Positions 1-8,255 of a DNA stretch of 28,340 nucleotides are shown here, one piece after another (positions within the stretch are counted from its first letter, which is position 1; the number at the start of each line of letters is the position of its first letter). Source of the DNA: Gracilaria caudata (taxonomy: Eukaryota > Rhodophyta > Florideophyceae > Gracilariales > Gracilariaceae); contig JASCIV010000259.1 in NCBI GenBank assembly GCA_030374735.1, positions 1 to 28,340 on the forward strand. Direction: 5' to 3'. The translations under genes and the position numbers were made by a program. Below the pieces are notes generated by a model. It was not told where the DNA came from, did not search any database, and saw only the letters and a program-made list of their open reading frames with translations.

Positions 1-1026
1 GGGGGGAGGGGTGCCAAGAAGCGATCACAACCGCTCAAGATATAAACTAGTCGTTATCAGTCATGAATCATGGAGCTAATGCTCAGCTCAACTGCCTACC
101 TGACTCAGCACAAAATAGGTTTCTAAGAGATTGCTGGAGGTTCTTGATTTCGCCGTGTAAAGTGGTCGCGATTACGTGGCATGGCTTGGTGCACACAAGT
201 TTTCTCCTGCTTCCTGTCCTATTCCTAGTAAGGTTGATGAAAGAAAGAACGTCAAAAGTGCACGACCGCTCATAATTCATAATTGCTGTTATTCGTCTTC
301 TCCACTGGACCGTACAAATCCTCCCACTGTTGTAGTGGAACTACGTTGAGAATTGTTTCAGTGGAGGAACACTGTCAAATCAAATCCCATATTTCCGGCC
401 TTCCCGTTTCTGCGGACATTGCAACTCCTATTCATATTTCAGGGGGCACCTTAGAATAAACGGCTGGACGTCGTTCTTCGATATAAAATCAGATACTTAA
501 ATCCTGCACAATAGTTCAAAAGGTATAAATTCGTGGGTGGAGATAGACTAGCAAAGATAGAGCTCATTGCTCAGTTCAAGAACATGCTGAAGCTGCAATT
601 GACTATCTCGCCGTTTGGGCCCAGTTCACAAGAAGCCAAAGTATGTCAAGTCTATTGGAAGAGCTTCCAAGACATGTCTAGTTCGACAATCAGACGAAGG
701 AAGAAGAATTGCCCCTATCTTGATTCTATCTCTGATATGTTCATAACTTGTATGCTGTGGCATATAGTACCTTACGTGCTGGCCTTAGTGAGAGAGCGTT
801 TTTTTGAGGAGAAACGCGCTACGTTTAGTCCAATTGAGCTGGGTGTGCCTATAAACGAGAGAGAAATAGTATATATTACATATATATATATATAATTTAT
901 AGGGGTTTATTGCGTTCCTTACAAGGGTAAACACAACTATGTAGATACATTATCGTTAAACTGGTTCTAGGTGTTAGGGGTTAGAGGGCTCTGTAAATGT
1001 GCCGTTGAATATTTGAACAGCTTGCA
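1..1026. other. Gene-poor left flank, no supported gene
   Basis: I see no convincing coding gene here. The open frames at 63-275 (+), 83-280 (-) and 533-895 (+) are short. The first two overlap each other on opposite strands, the third opens only at a GTG, and none shows a domain I recognise. A short TA dinucleotide run sits at about 880-894. A G-rich patch at 974-988 resembles two imperfect telomere-type units, but it is too short to mean anything. The stretch could be the decayed body of the hAT element whose C-terminal remnant lies just downstream, but nothing in the frames proves that. Confidence 0.5.
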
Positions 1027-1311
1027 TTGATTCGTCCTCTCCAGAAACAAGCCCACAGTACCCAAACACGAAGGCTCAGAAAGGTGAGCAAGGATATATA
1101 CCGAAACTGTGATTTCATCTTAGGTTCAACAGCAGAAGTGGAACTCTTGTGGCCATTTGCGACGAATATTTTGACGCAGAAGCATATGAAGACTGCGCCG
1201 CAACTTTTGGATGCAATTTTGTTTCTCAGGGTTAATGAAAGATTTCGGGATGCCCTAGTTCAAGAGGCTGTCTATTTTCTGAAGCAAAATGAGCGAGTTG
1301 CTTCTTTCTAG
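1027..1311 (+). pseudogene. Decayed hAT-family transposase C-terminus (HATC dimerisation region)
   Basis: This open frame of about 95 codons has no ATG at its start. It reads like the C-terminal dimerisation segment of hAT transposases: a CDFILGSTAEVE block, then ILTQKHMKTAP, then a LLDAILFLRVNERFRDALVQ block, then a stop. The usual hAT pattern is [S/T]-A-x-V-E-R-x-[F/W]-S followed by ILT..R..M.P and a LxFLxxN motif. Here the conserved VER-x-W-S reads VELLWPF, so the Arg and Ser are substituted. No intact upstream transposase frame precedes it. It is best read as a relic rather than a gene. The assignment rests on motif resemblance only. Confidence 0.5.
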
Positions 1312-1443
1312 CTAAGTACTATTGTCCTTGCTGCGTCCTAGTAATGTTGTTTGCCATAAATGAGAGAGAGAAGTACTATTGTTAAACGTTTAAATAAAAT
1401 TAGAAGCTGTTGTTGTCAATGTTTACCGTTTGAGCTGTGTTTA

Positions 1444-1736
1444 GATTGCAATCCGATTGCAAAATGGAGCACTTTATATTTTAAAAAGGGCGTTGTACCC
1501 ACACTGCTGAGGAGAAACCGCTGTTAAGTAACGGTTTATCCAAGGTTTCAATCACAGTTCGTCGTTTGTTAGGTGTTTGTTTATGGTTGTAAGAACCAGA
1601 ATGTACTTGTCGTCGTTGATTGCTTTTGATTGCTCTGACAGCTGCAATTGTAATTCCGATTGCTTTAAAAGTTACAGTTACAATCGCAATCTCGAGTGCT
1701 ACGTAAAGTAAAAATCTGTTCGATTGCAATGATTGC
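1444..1736. repeat. Cluster of GATTGC hexamers
   Basis: The hexamer GATTGC (or its complement GCAATC) occurs at 1444, 1455, 1618, 1628, 1658, 1686 (reverse), 1722 and 1731: eight copies in under 300 bp. The first copy sits inside the perfect 10-bp palindrome GATTGCAATC (1444-1453). Degenerate AATTGC and ATTGCAAT variants lie between and just after them. The copies are irregularly spaced, so this is not a simple tandem satellite. The cluster starts about 130 bp past the hAT-like remnant. hAT elements such as Ac/Ds carry clustered short subterminal motifs bound by transposase, so a subterminal-repeat origin is plausible but unproven. Confidence 0.6.
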
Positions 1737-2133
1737 GATTTTGTTTCCAATCAATCCCAATTGAATTGCTTGCACCCCTGCGTGCAACCCATCAATCTTC
1801 CTCCATGTGAACACCTAGATGGATCCTTGAAGGAACATCCTTCTGGTCGCTCTTGACATGTTGAAGCTGCTAACGTAGTTGTCATCCATTTACGAGAAAA
1901 AGCCTACTTACGCTGGTATAGCAGGAATTGGTTTCCAATACCTGCATACAATGCATGAAACTGTCAAAATGAGCAACAAAGGTTCTTATGGCCTTTACTA
2001 AAGGCCCTTTACCTCGCTAATGCTATTTATTAGTCGTTATTCGATTTCATTATGAACAAACACTTTCAAACACAAGAGAACAAAAGCCACACCACACGTA
2101 CACTACACAAATTGTAATTCTTGAAAGAGAAGA
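1737..2133. other. Intergenic, 3' side of the AGC kinase gene
   Basis: About 400 bp of AT-rich sequence between the GATTGC cluster and the stop codon of the minus-strand kinase. It should contain the kinase 3' UTR. I see no coding frame, RNA gene or obvious repeat in it. Confidence 0.5.
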
Positions 2134-3825
2134 TTAGCTCCATTTTCGATTAAAGTCTTGATAACGCGGGCTCGCGTCGACATCGATGGAAGCAATTTTT
2201 GAGAACAAGCTTCCTGATTTGGCAGATATAGAGAGCGGGGAGGCGTTGCTTTCAAACGGAGTGTTCACGTACTCAAAACCAATCAAAACGTTCTCCAGAG
2301 CAACATACTGAGCAATATTCTGCGCAATCATCTTATTAGCCTCAGGTGTGAATTCGCCAACAGTTTCGTCTTCCAGGTGGCGAAGATCAAAATTATGCAA
2401 AGCGTCCAAGGGCGTCGCACCAGTATGTATGTCTGGAATACAAGCTTCGTAGCGAAGATTCAGAACATCATCCCATTTTACATCGCGAAAGAACGGATGC
2501 TTCTTTACCGTATTCACGGAAAGCCTTTCAGATGGATCCTTATGCAGCAAACCGGCCAACAGATCTTGAGCCTCGGGCGAAAGATAAGGTGGAATGAGTA
2601 CCTTGTCGAATTTGATTCTCTCAAAAAGATCCTTTGCCCTTGCAGCTTGATAAGGATACGCTCCAGACATAATCCTATACATCATAACCCCGAGACACCA
2701 CAAGTCTACTTCAAAGGAATATGGATGTCCCATGAGCATTTCCGGAGCTACGTACGTGCGAGTCCCGCAAATGGTGTTAGTTCGAAGCCGTCCATCTTGA
2801 GATGACTTATCATCAAGGTATTTCGCCAAACCCAAGTCCCCGATGCGAATATGTCCGGACCCGTCAATAAACACATTTTCAAGTTTAAGGTCCCTGTATA
2901 CAATATCAAACATATGCAGGTGTTCGAGTCCTAGTATCACTTCAGCCGCGATTAAACGTGCTTGCCATTCTGGAAGATGAGACGGAGACACATGGTAAAC
3001 TTTGGAACCAACAACGACCCGCGATGGTTGACCTGGTTGGTCATGTTTAGCTCTCATATATGATGCCAAGTCGCCTCCTGCGCAAAATGGGGTGGCCATA
3101 TACAGACATGAATTACTTTGAAAGGCGAAGCAAAGCGGAATCACGAAAGGATGCGGCGCTACCGTCGACATAATCTGACGCTCAGCAGCGACATGAATGA
3201 AAGAGGAAACTGATTTCATGATATCTGACTTTTGAATAACTTTGAGTGCATAATACTTTTCATCATGTGAGGACTGAACCATGAGCACTTTCGAACTAAA
3301 TCCAGACCCAATTATTGCCTGAACGCTGAGGTCCGGAATCGATGGTAGTGTATGGGACTGGAGTGCAGCGAGCGCCTGTGTCCAGACTTTGGCCTCTTCT
3401 TCGGTAAGCAACTTAATGTACAGTAAGGACTTCTGAGCAGAGGCGGGCTGTCTAGGCGTGATGTATATTCGCGCACAACCGTCAACTTTCTGCACCAGAT
3501 CGAAGGTGTACTTATGAACGGAAAACACGCCCATAACGTCGTCTAAGCTCGAGTCTCCGGCATTTGCACGCGCTGCATTACGAAAGGCAACAATGGTGAA
3601 ACTTCTTAGTTGCGCGTGGTAGAGTCTTGAGCGATGCAGTACGGAAGCCTTGTGGAACAACTGGCCTTCAGCGAGGAGTGGTAGCTTCTTGAAAAGGCAC
3701 AGGTGATCAAGGTGCGGATTCACTCGAAAAGACTGTGTGCTAGCATTCGGGGAGGGTGCGTTCGGTTCAAAAGGTAGAGGCGTGTTGCGTTGCAGCGAGT
3801 TTCGAAGAAAATTGCGGCCACGCAT
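2134..3825 (-). CDS. PH-domain AGC-family serine/threonine kinase (AKT/PKC-like)
   Basis: A 563-residue protein with all core kinase landmarks: glycine loop GSGFSSKV (172-179), catalytic Lys195 in YALKV, helix-C Glu215, YRDLKLEN (Asp312), DLG (330-332) in place of DFG, TxCGT in the activation loop (Thr351) and APE (360-362). Residues about 50-157 look like a divergent PH domain ending in a helix with the conserved Trp. About 25 extra residues (258-283) follow the hinge region. Downstream is an AGC C-tail with a hydrophobic motif GFEYV (516-520), where Glu518 replaces the usual phospho-Ser/Thr, as in atypical PKC. PH-AGC kinases generally act at membranes in lipid or growth signalling; the substrate is unknown. 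The start is the first ATG of a single open exon. It is divergent from the nucleoporin gene. Confidence 0.9.
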   Translation of the reverse strand: MRGRNFLRNSLQRNTPLPFEPNAPSPNASTQSFRVNPHLDHLCLFKKLPLLAEGQLFHKASVLHRSRLYHAQLRSFTIVAFRNAARANAGDSSLDDVMGVFSVHKYTFDLVQKVDGCARIYITPRQPASAQKSLLYIKLLTEEEAKVWTQALAALQSHTLPSIPDLSVQAIIGSGFSSKVLMVQSSHDEKYYALKVIQKSDIMKSVSSFIHVAAERQIMSTVAPHPFVIPLCFAFQSNSCLYMATPFCAGGDLASYMRAKHDQPGQPSRVVVGSKVYHVSPSHLPEWQARLIAAEVILGLEHLHMFDIVYRDLKLENVFIDGSGHIRIGDLGLAKYLDDKSSQDGRLRTNTICGTRTYVAPEMLMGHPYSFEVDLWCLGVMMYRIMSGAYPYQAARAKDLFERIKFDKVLIPPYLSPEAQDLLAGLLHKDPSERLSVNTVKKHPFFRDVKWDDVLNLRYEACIPDIHTGATPLDALHNFDLRHLEDETVGEFTPEANKMIAQNIAQYVALENVLIGFEYVNTPFESNASPLSISAKSGSLFSKIASIDVDASPRYQDFNRKWS

Positions 3826-4594
3826 TGCACGGGTGCGAGCAAAACTGTAGAGTGAGAGCGATTATCGGAGATGAAGATTTGCGGGAAGACGAGGTAACAT
3901 GAACTAGTAGAAGTGAATAGAGAAAGGAGACGCGACATGAGTTAGCTTCTGTGTGAAACGCTCAGCTAAAGTCGGTTGAAATGGCTGGCGTCAGGATGAG
4001 CATATCTATTCTGTGTATGCTCTATGTGACTTCGATATGGGGGTGTGTATGATTTCTTGTATGGACGCTGTTGAATCACGGTGTGATGTGGAAATTACGG
4101 ATTAGGACCCGGTATGAGAAACGTCGATTCCTGTTTGGGGCGCTGAAAACGGAGAACAGCTTTGTTTCCAGCTGTGTCGACGCGGATGTTCACCATCATG
4201 GCCAGTTTAAGAATGGGCAAACAAAAATGAAGGAACAAGTAGCAGATGGAAGGATGCGAAGTATGAAGTGGATGCGGAGGTGCGGTGGAGTGTATACACA
4301 CCGGGTTCCCAATTTGGAGTTCACACTGAAGCCTGATGATCAAGTTCAAAATCCGCGGAATTGGCGGGCGCCAAAACGTGCCGTTCCCCTCTTGTTATTC
4401 GTCAGCTATACAGCGTATGAATACGAAGGTATACACAAGCACAAGCAGAAGGGCCAAAAACGCCAGACTGCACAAAGGTACATTGATCCCAGCCTATTTG
4501 TTCTCAAGGGTAGCGTTCTACTTGATGTACTTGTATCTGAATCGGCCAGCCCTTTTCTCATCCACATAAACCCCGTATCCAATCCTCAACTACG
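3826..4594. promoter_or_regulatory. Divergent intergenic region, AGC kinase / NUP62
   Basis: This interval of about 770 bp separates two divergently transcribed start codons and should hold both promoters and 5' UTRs. A plus-strand open frame (4071-4862) crosses it but runs into the nucleoporin gene in a different frame and has no recognisable domain. I could not pick out a TATA box or another specific element with confidence. Confidence 0.4.
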
Positions 4595-6748
4595 ATGGCC
4601 TTTTCACCCAGTGGCGGTGGGTTTTCCTTCGGCTCCGGTGCGTCCTCCAACACTTTTGGTTTGTCACAGTCAAACGTATTCGGGTCTTCGACGACCGGCT
4701 CATCTGGAGGATTATTCGGAGCATCAGCATCTTCTTCATCGCTGTTTGGACCAGTCACAACACCCCCTACTTTCGGAACCCCCAGTTCATCTTCATTGTT
4801 CGGCTCTGGAGCCGCTGCGCCAACGTTTGGAACTCCTGCCGGAGCAGGTGAAGGGGCGTTGACACCTGCACCTTTGTTTGGCTCCTCAACATCGTTCGGT
4901 GCTTCTGCGAGTAGTGCTTCTACGTTTACATCATCAGCTTCGTTATTTAGCACGCCTTCCATTTCAGCACAATCATCATCCGCGTCTTTGTTTGGCGGTG
5001 CAGGCGGCTCTCATACACCCGCATTCGGAAGCGCATCAAGTTCGGCGTTTGCCCAGTCGTCTGAATCCCTTTTTGCGGCGTCCGCAACGCCTTCACAACC
5101 CCTCTTCGGTACACCTGCATCAGGGTTGGCGTCTTCCTCGGGATCGCTGTTTGCGGGTTCTTCTACACCTGCTTCTGCATCAAACACAGCACCCAGCTCC
5201 GGATTCGCATCAGCTTTCGCTGGGAGTTCCGCAGCATCCTTCTCTTTTCAAGCTTCGGGTTCAAGCCTCTTCTCTACGCCGACCACCGATGCCGTAACTA
5301 CAGCTGTCCAGAGTGCCACTAATTCTACCTCTTTATTCGCTACACCTTCCAAATCAAATGCACAACAAGACTCTTCAACCGGATTTGGGTTTCCCTCATC
5401 ATCCTCTTCTGCTGCGCAGCCTTCCACCTTCAGCTTTGCGGTCCCCGACAGTAAGCCAAGCCTTACTACTTCTCAAGCAGCCCCATCACTGACATCGGCT
5501 TCTACTGCCGCCCAGGGACATTCTTTTAACTTTTCAAGTACTTCTTCAGCATCTGCAGCACAACCCTCATCCTCTGGTTTGGGTTTCGGGGCTCCATCAT
5601 CCGGAAGCTCTTCTCAATCGTTGTTTTCTATCCCAGCTTCGTCAGCTGCCGCATCTACAGTCGAAGGAACGGCATCCGCTTTATCCGCAGCTGGCGGCAG
5701 TGTTTCATCGGCAGGCTTCGGCTTTGCTACCGCTTCATCTGGCGTTGCTTTAATAACTGGATCTGGGAGTGGTACTTCTGCGCAAGCTGGTGGCTTTTCA
5801 TTAGCTGGAAGTGCAGCGTCGTCGTCGTCAGATGGGGCCAGTGCAGCCCTCACAGCTTTGACTGGTGCCTCAGATAAATCAAACACAGCTTCGTCATTAT
5901 TTTCCTCAACGGCAGCTGGTACTTCGACTGCTCAAGCTTCTGCATTAACAGTAACAGGAGCTTCATCTCAGGCCCTCGGATCCTCGAATTCAGCCGGAAT
6001 CCTTTCCTTTACTGGTAAGTCTACCGGAACCAGTGCTGGACAATCTTCACTGGTCCAAACCGTGGTAGGAAAGAGTGAGCCCTTAAGTGTTCCTTCTGAT
6101 ATCAAGGACCTCAGCTTGGACGAGGTTGTCAACAAGTGGACTGAGGAAGTTGCAGATCTTGCAGAGCAGTTCCAACGTGGTGCGGCATTGGTTTCCAAAT
6201 GGGACAGAACCATTGTCGCCAACGAAGACAAAATCGTGTCGCTTCACAAAGATGCTCAATCGTTACAAATCGCTCATAAGGAGTTGTCAAACAATCTTGA
6301 CGTAATTCTTTCGCAACAAACAGAGTTACATTCTCTACTAGATGCTCTCGAAGCAGATGTTGAACGCAAGATCGGTAGCACCAATATAAAGACGGATTCA
6401 AGATCTCCTTATTCTACGTCTCCGAAGCTTTATGGAGACGTTGAACGAGAATCCATGCACCGTCTTTCGCTTGAAATCATGGAAGAATTGGATGCTATGG
6501 CACTAACGCTAAGAGACTTGGTCCTGGAGCTCAACAAAGGCCGCAGTTCAGCCCGTGGAGATGGAGTTGTCGGTGACACGGTTTCTCAAATTGTGTCGGT
6601 CCTTAACGCGCATCTAGACTCTTTGCAATACTTGGATGAAAGTTCCAGCTCTCTACAGAAGCGTCTGGCGGACGTGTCTCGAGCATGTGAAGCTGTTTCT
6701 CGGGAATCAGATCGGATGTACATGAGAAGACCAGGAACGATGTACTAG
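4595..6748 (+). CDS. NUP62: Central-channel FG nucleoporin, NUP62/Nsp1 type
   Basis: A 717-residue protein in two parts. Residues 1 to about 490 are a Ser/Ala-rich, low-complexity FG-repeat region with FG, SLFG, PTFG and GFGF units; this kind of region binds transport receptors in the nuclear pore channel. From about residue 495, the segment beginning SDIKDLSLDEVVNKWTEEV starts a coiled-coil module with the Nsp1_C/NUP62 signature: L..VV.KW..E...L...F..GA..V..WDR, then Q..L...L..LE. Further coiled coil follows to about residue 705. Family members assemble with NUP58 and NUP54. The gene is one exon from an ATG. It converges on alpha-SNAP, with only 59 bp between the stop codons. Confidence 0.93.
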   Translation: MAFSPSGGGFSFGSGASSNTFGLSQSNVFGSSTTGSSGGLFGASASSSSLFGPVTTPPTFGTPSSSSLFGSGAAAPTFGTPAGAGEGALTPAPLFGSSTSFGASASSASTFTSSASLFSTPSISAQSSSASLFGGAGGSHTPAFGSASSSAFAQSSESLFAASATPSQPLFGTPASGLASSSGSLFAGSSTPASASNTAPSSGFASAFAGSSAASFSFQASGSSLFSTPTTDAVTTAVQSATNSTSLFATPSKSNAQQDSSTGFGFPSSSSSAAQPSTFSFAVPDSKPSLTTSQAAPSLTSASTAAQGHSFNFSSTSSASAAQPSSSGLGFGAPSSGSSSQSLFSIPASSAAASTVEGTASALSAAGGSVSSAGFGFATASSGVALITGSGSGTSAQAGGFSLAGSAASSSSDGASAALTALTGASDKSNTASSLFSSTAAGTSTAQASALTVTGASSQALGSSNSAGILSFTGKSTGTSAGQSSLVQTVVGKSEPLSVPSDIKDLSLDEVVNKWTEEVADLAEQFQRGAALVSKWDRTIVANEDKIVSLHKDAQSLQIAHKELSNNLDVILSQQTELHSLLDALEADVERKIGSTNIKTDSRSPYSTSPKLYGDVERESMHRLSLEIMEELDAMALTLRDLVLELNKGRSSARGDGVVGDTVSQIVSVLNAHLDSLQYLDESSSSLQKRLADVSRACEAVSRESDRMYMRRPGTMY

Positions 6749-6807
6749 GCATAGGCAGAGCAACCATGAATCACACACCCAACTTCAGTCACTTCGATTT
6801 TAACTTT

Positions 6808-7701
6808 TTAAGTGAGGTCATCTTCGTCAGCCTTAATGTTGTTTTTGATCTTCAGCAGGATCGTGGTCTTCCACTCGTCTAGTTTGCTCATCGAGTCGTA
6901 TTCATATACGCTGTTAGTGAACGCCTCGACATCCCCCTCGTCTACGGCTTTAACTATAGCTTCTAAGAGTCTGCCTTCTCGGGAAGTTGTAAAAGTGGGG
7001 TCCATAGAATCATACTTTTCTAGAGCTCGTTGAGCTCCAATCACGTCTGACATACAGAGACGACACATGCCAGCTCTCAACAGATGTTCTCTGGCTCCGT
7101 ATTTCAGCAGATTGCTGCTTAAAGCGTTTTCAGCAATAGATTCGTATAGATCTGCGGCTTCGGCAAACTTTCCCTCCAGCGCATTTAAGCTCGCTACTTT
7201 GACTCTCATGGAATTAGCATTCGATTTCGCATCATCCATGTCATAAAAATCTGCCGCTGCATTATAAGCAGCGAGAGCGCCAGTGTTATTGTTTTCTGCT
7301 TCAAAGATCTCCGCAACTTCTTTCTTCAAACGCGCACATTGCTGAAAGCGCGCGGCATCTGAATATAAGTTAATAGCGTTTTCATACGCCGCAATCGCTT
7401 TTTTGATATCCGAGTTCTTGTACGCCTTTCCAGCCTCTGAATACTTTGAAGCTGCTTCGTACTCCATGTCGGTTATGTCTGCATAGGACTCAGCAGCCTT
7501 CTCCAACGCGTTGCCTGCTTTTGACCACGCCTTCGCCAGCTTGAAGCAGTTCGCTGCCTTCACAAATGTTTCAGCAGCTTCTTCCTTGTTAGTGGACGAC
7601 AGACCCATCAGAGACTTAAAAAAGCCTCCTCGAGTAGCTAGCTTTTTCTCAGCTTCAGCCAAAAGATTTTCACCTTCATCTTCCTTTCTTGACGCATTCA
7701 T
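6808..7701 (-). CDS. SEC17: Alpha-SNAP (Sec17), SNARE-disassembly adaptor
   Basis: The 297-residue length is close to the roughly 290-295 usual for alpha-SNAP. The protein is almost entirely TPR-like alpha-helical hairpins with the family's A/Y-rich repeats, e.g. EEAAETFVKAANCFKLAK and KAIAAYENAINLYSDAARF. The N-terminal hydrophobic loop GGFFKSLMG (25-33) matches the membrane-contacting loop of alpha-SNAP. The C-terminus ends ADEDDLT; its penultimate Leu296 corresponds to the leucine needed to stimulate NSF ATPase. The protein recruits NSF to post-fusion SNARE complexes on membranes for recycling. It is a single exon from an ATG, with no truncation or unusual residue seen. Confidence 0.96.
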   Translation of the reverse strand: MNASRKEDEGENLLAEAEKKLATRGGFFKSLMGLSSTNKEEAAETFVKAANCFKLAKAWSKAGNALEKAAESYADITDMEYEAASKYSEAGKAYKNSDIKKAIAAYENAINLYSDAARFQQCARLKKEVAEIFEAENNNTGALAAYNAAADFYDMDDAKSNANSMRVKVASLNALEGKFAEAADLYESIAENALSSNLLKYGAREHLLRAGMCRLCMSDVIGAQRALEKYDSMDPTFTTSREGRLLEAIVKAVDEGDVEAFTNSVYEYDSMSKLDEWKTTILLKIKNNIKADEDDLT

Positions 7702-8255
7702 GGCTGCCTATGGAAGAAAGGGGTCCCGTTTCTGTTTGAGGACTTTCTTGTGGAATAGTAAGATCGAACGGGGCGGTGTTTTCTTAATTTCCAGAGAACA
7801 AAAGCTCGAAAGCTTGTGGTTGACCGAATGAATCGTAGAACTCGATCTTCGTCGATCTGCAGGAAGAGGTTTGGGATGATTCTTTCAGAGTGCGGCAGAA
7901 GATTGAAGTGTCAACACTCGCGTTGATGCCTGACAGACGTCCCAAACGAACGCGTCTCGATGGTAAGTCAGACGACTGTACCAGCAGCCCTTGGAATGTC
8001 CAGCGATGACAATGGCTGCTTGATTCGAGCAGCAGTGCACTCAGAAAAATCCACATTTTTTTGGTAGAGGGGTAGAGAGTAGCGTTCTAGTTTGCCAATC
8101 GGGCCCCTTGATCGAATCATCTCCACACCAGGTGCGGAAGACGTCTGGTTCTCCATGCATCACTACCCGTTCTTTGTTTCCTTAACGGATCAAGCACAAA
8201 AGCTGTAGACTCAAAAAGGTCGAAAACATGTGTTTCATGTGTGAGAAGAACTCGA
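7702..8255. promoter_or_regulatory. Divergent intergenic region, alpha-SNAP / TOP3A
   Basis: About 550 bp between two divergent start codons, presumably holding both promoters and leaders. Short minus-strand open frames in it (7784-8156) have no recognisable content. I see no RNA gene or repeat. Confidence 0.4.

Noticed and set aside
533..895. Plus-strand open frame of 120 codons
   Set aside because: No ATG at its start, ends in a TA microsatellite, and shows no recognisable domain. It could be transposon debris but I cannot support that.
974..988. Telomere-like TTAGGGG-TTAGAGGG units
   Set aside because: Only two imperfect units, with no array and no chromosome-end context.
4071..4862. Plus-strand open frame of 263 codons before NUP62
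   Set aside because: Runs into the NUP62 FG-repeat region in another frame. No domain, and composition like a leader region.
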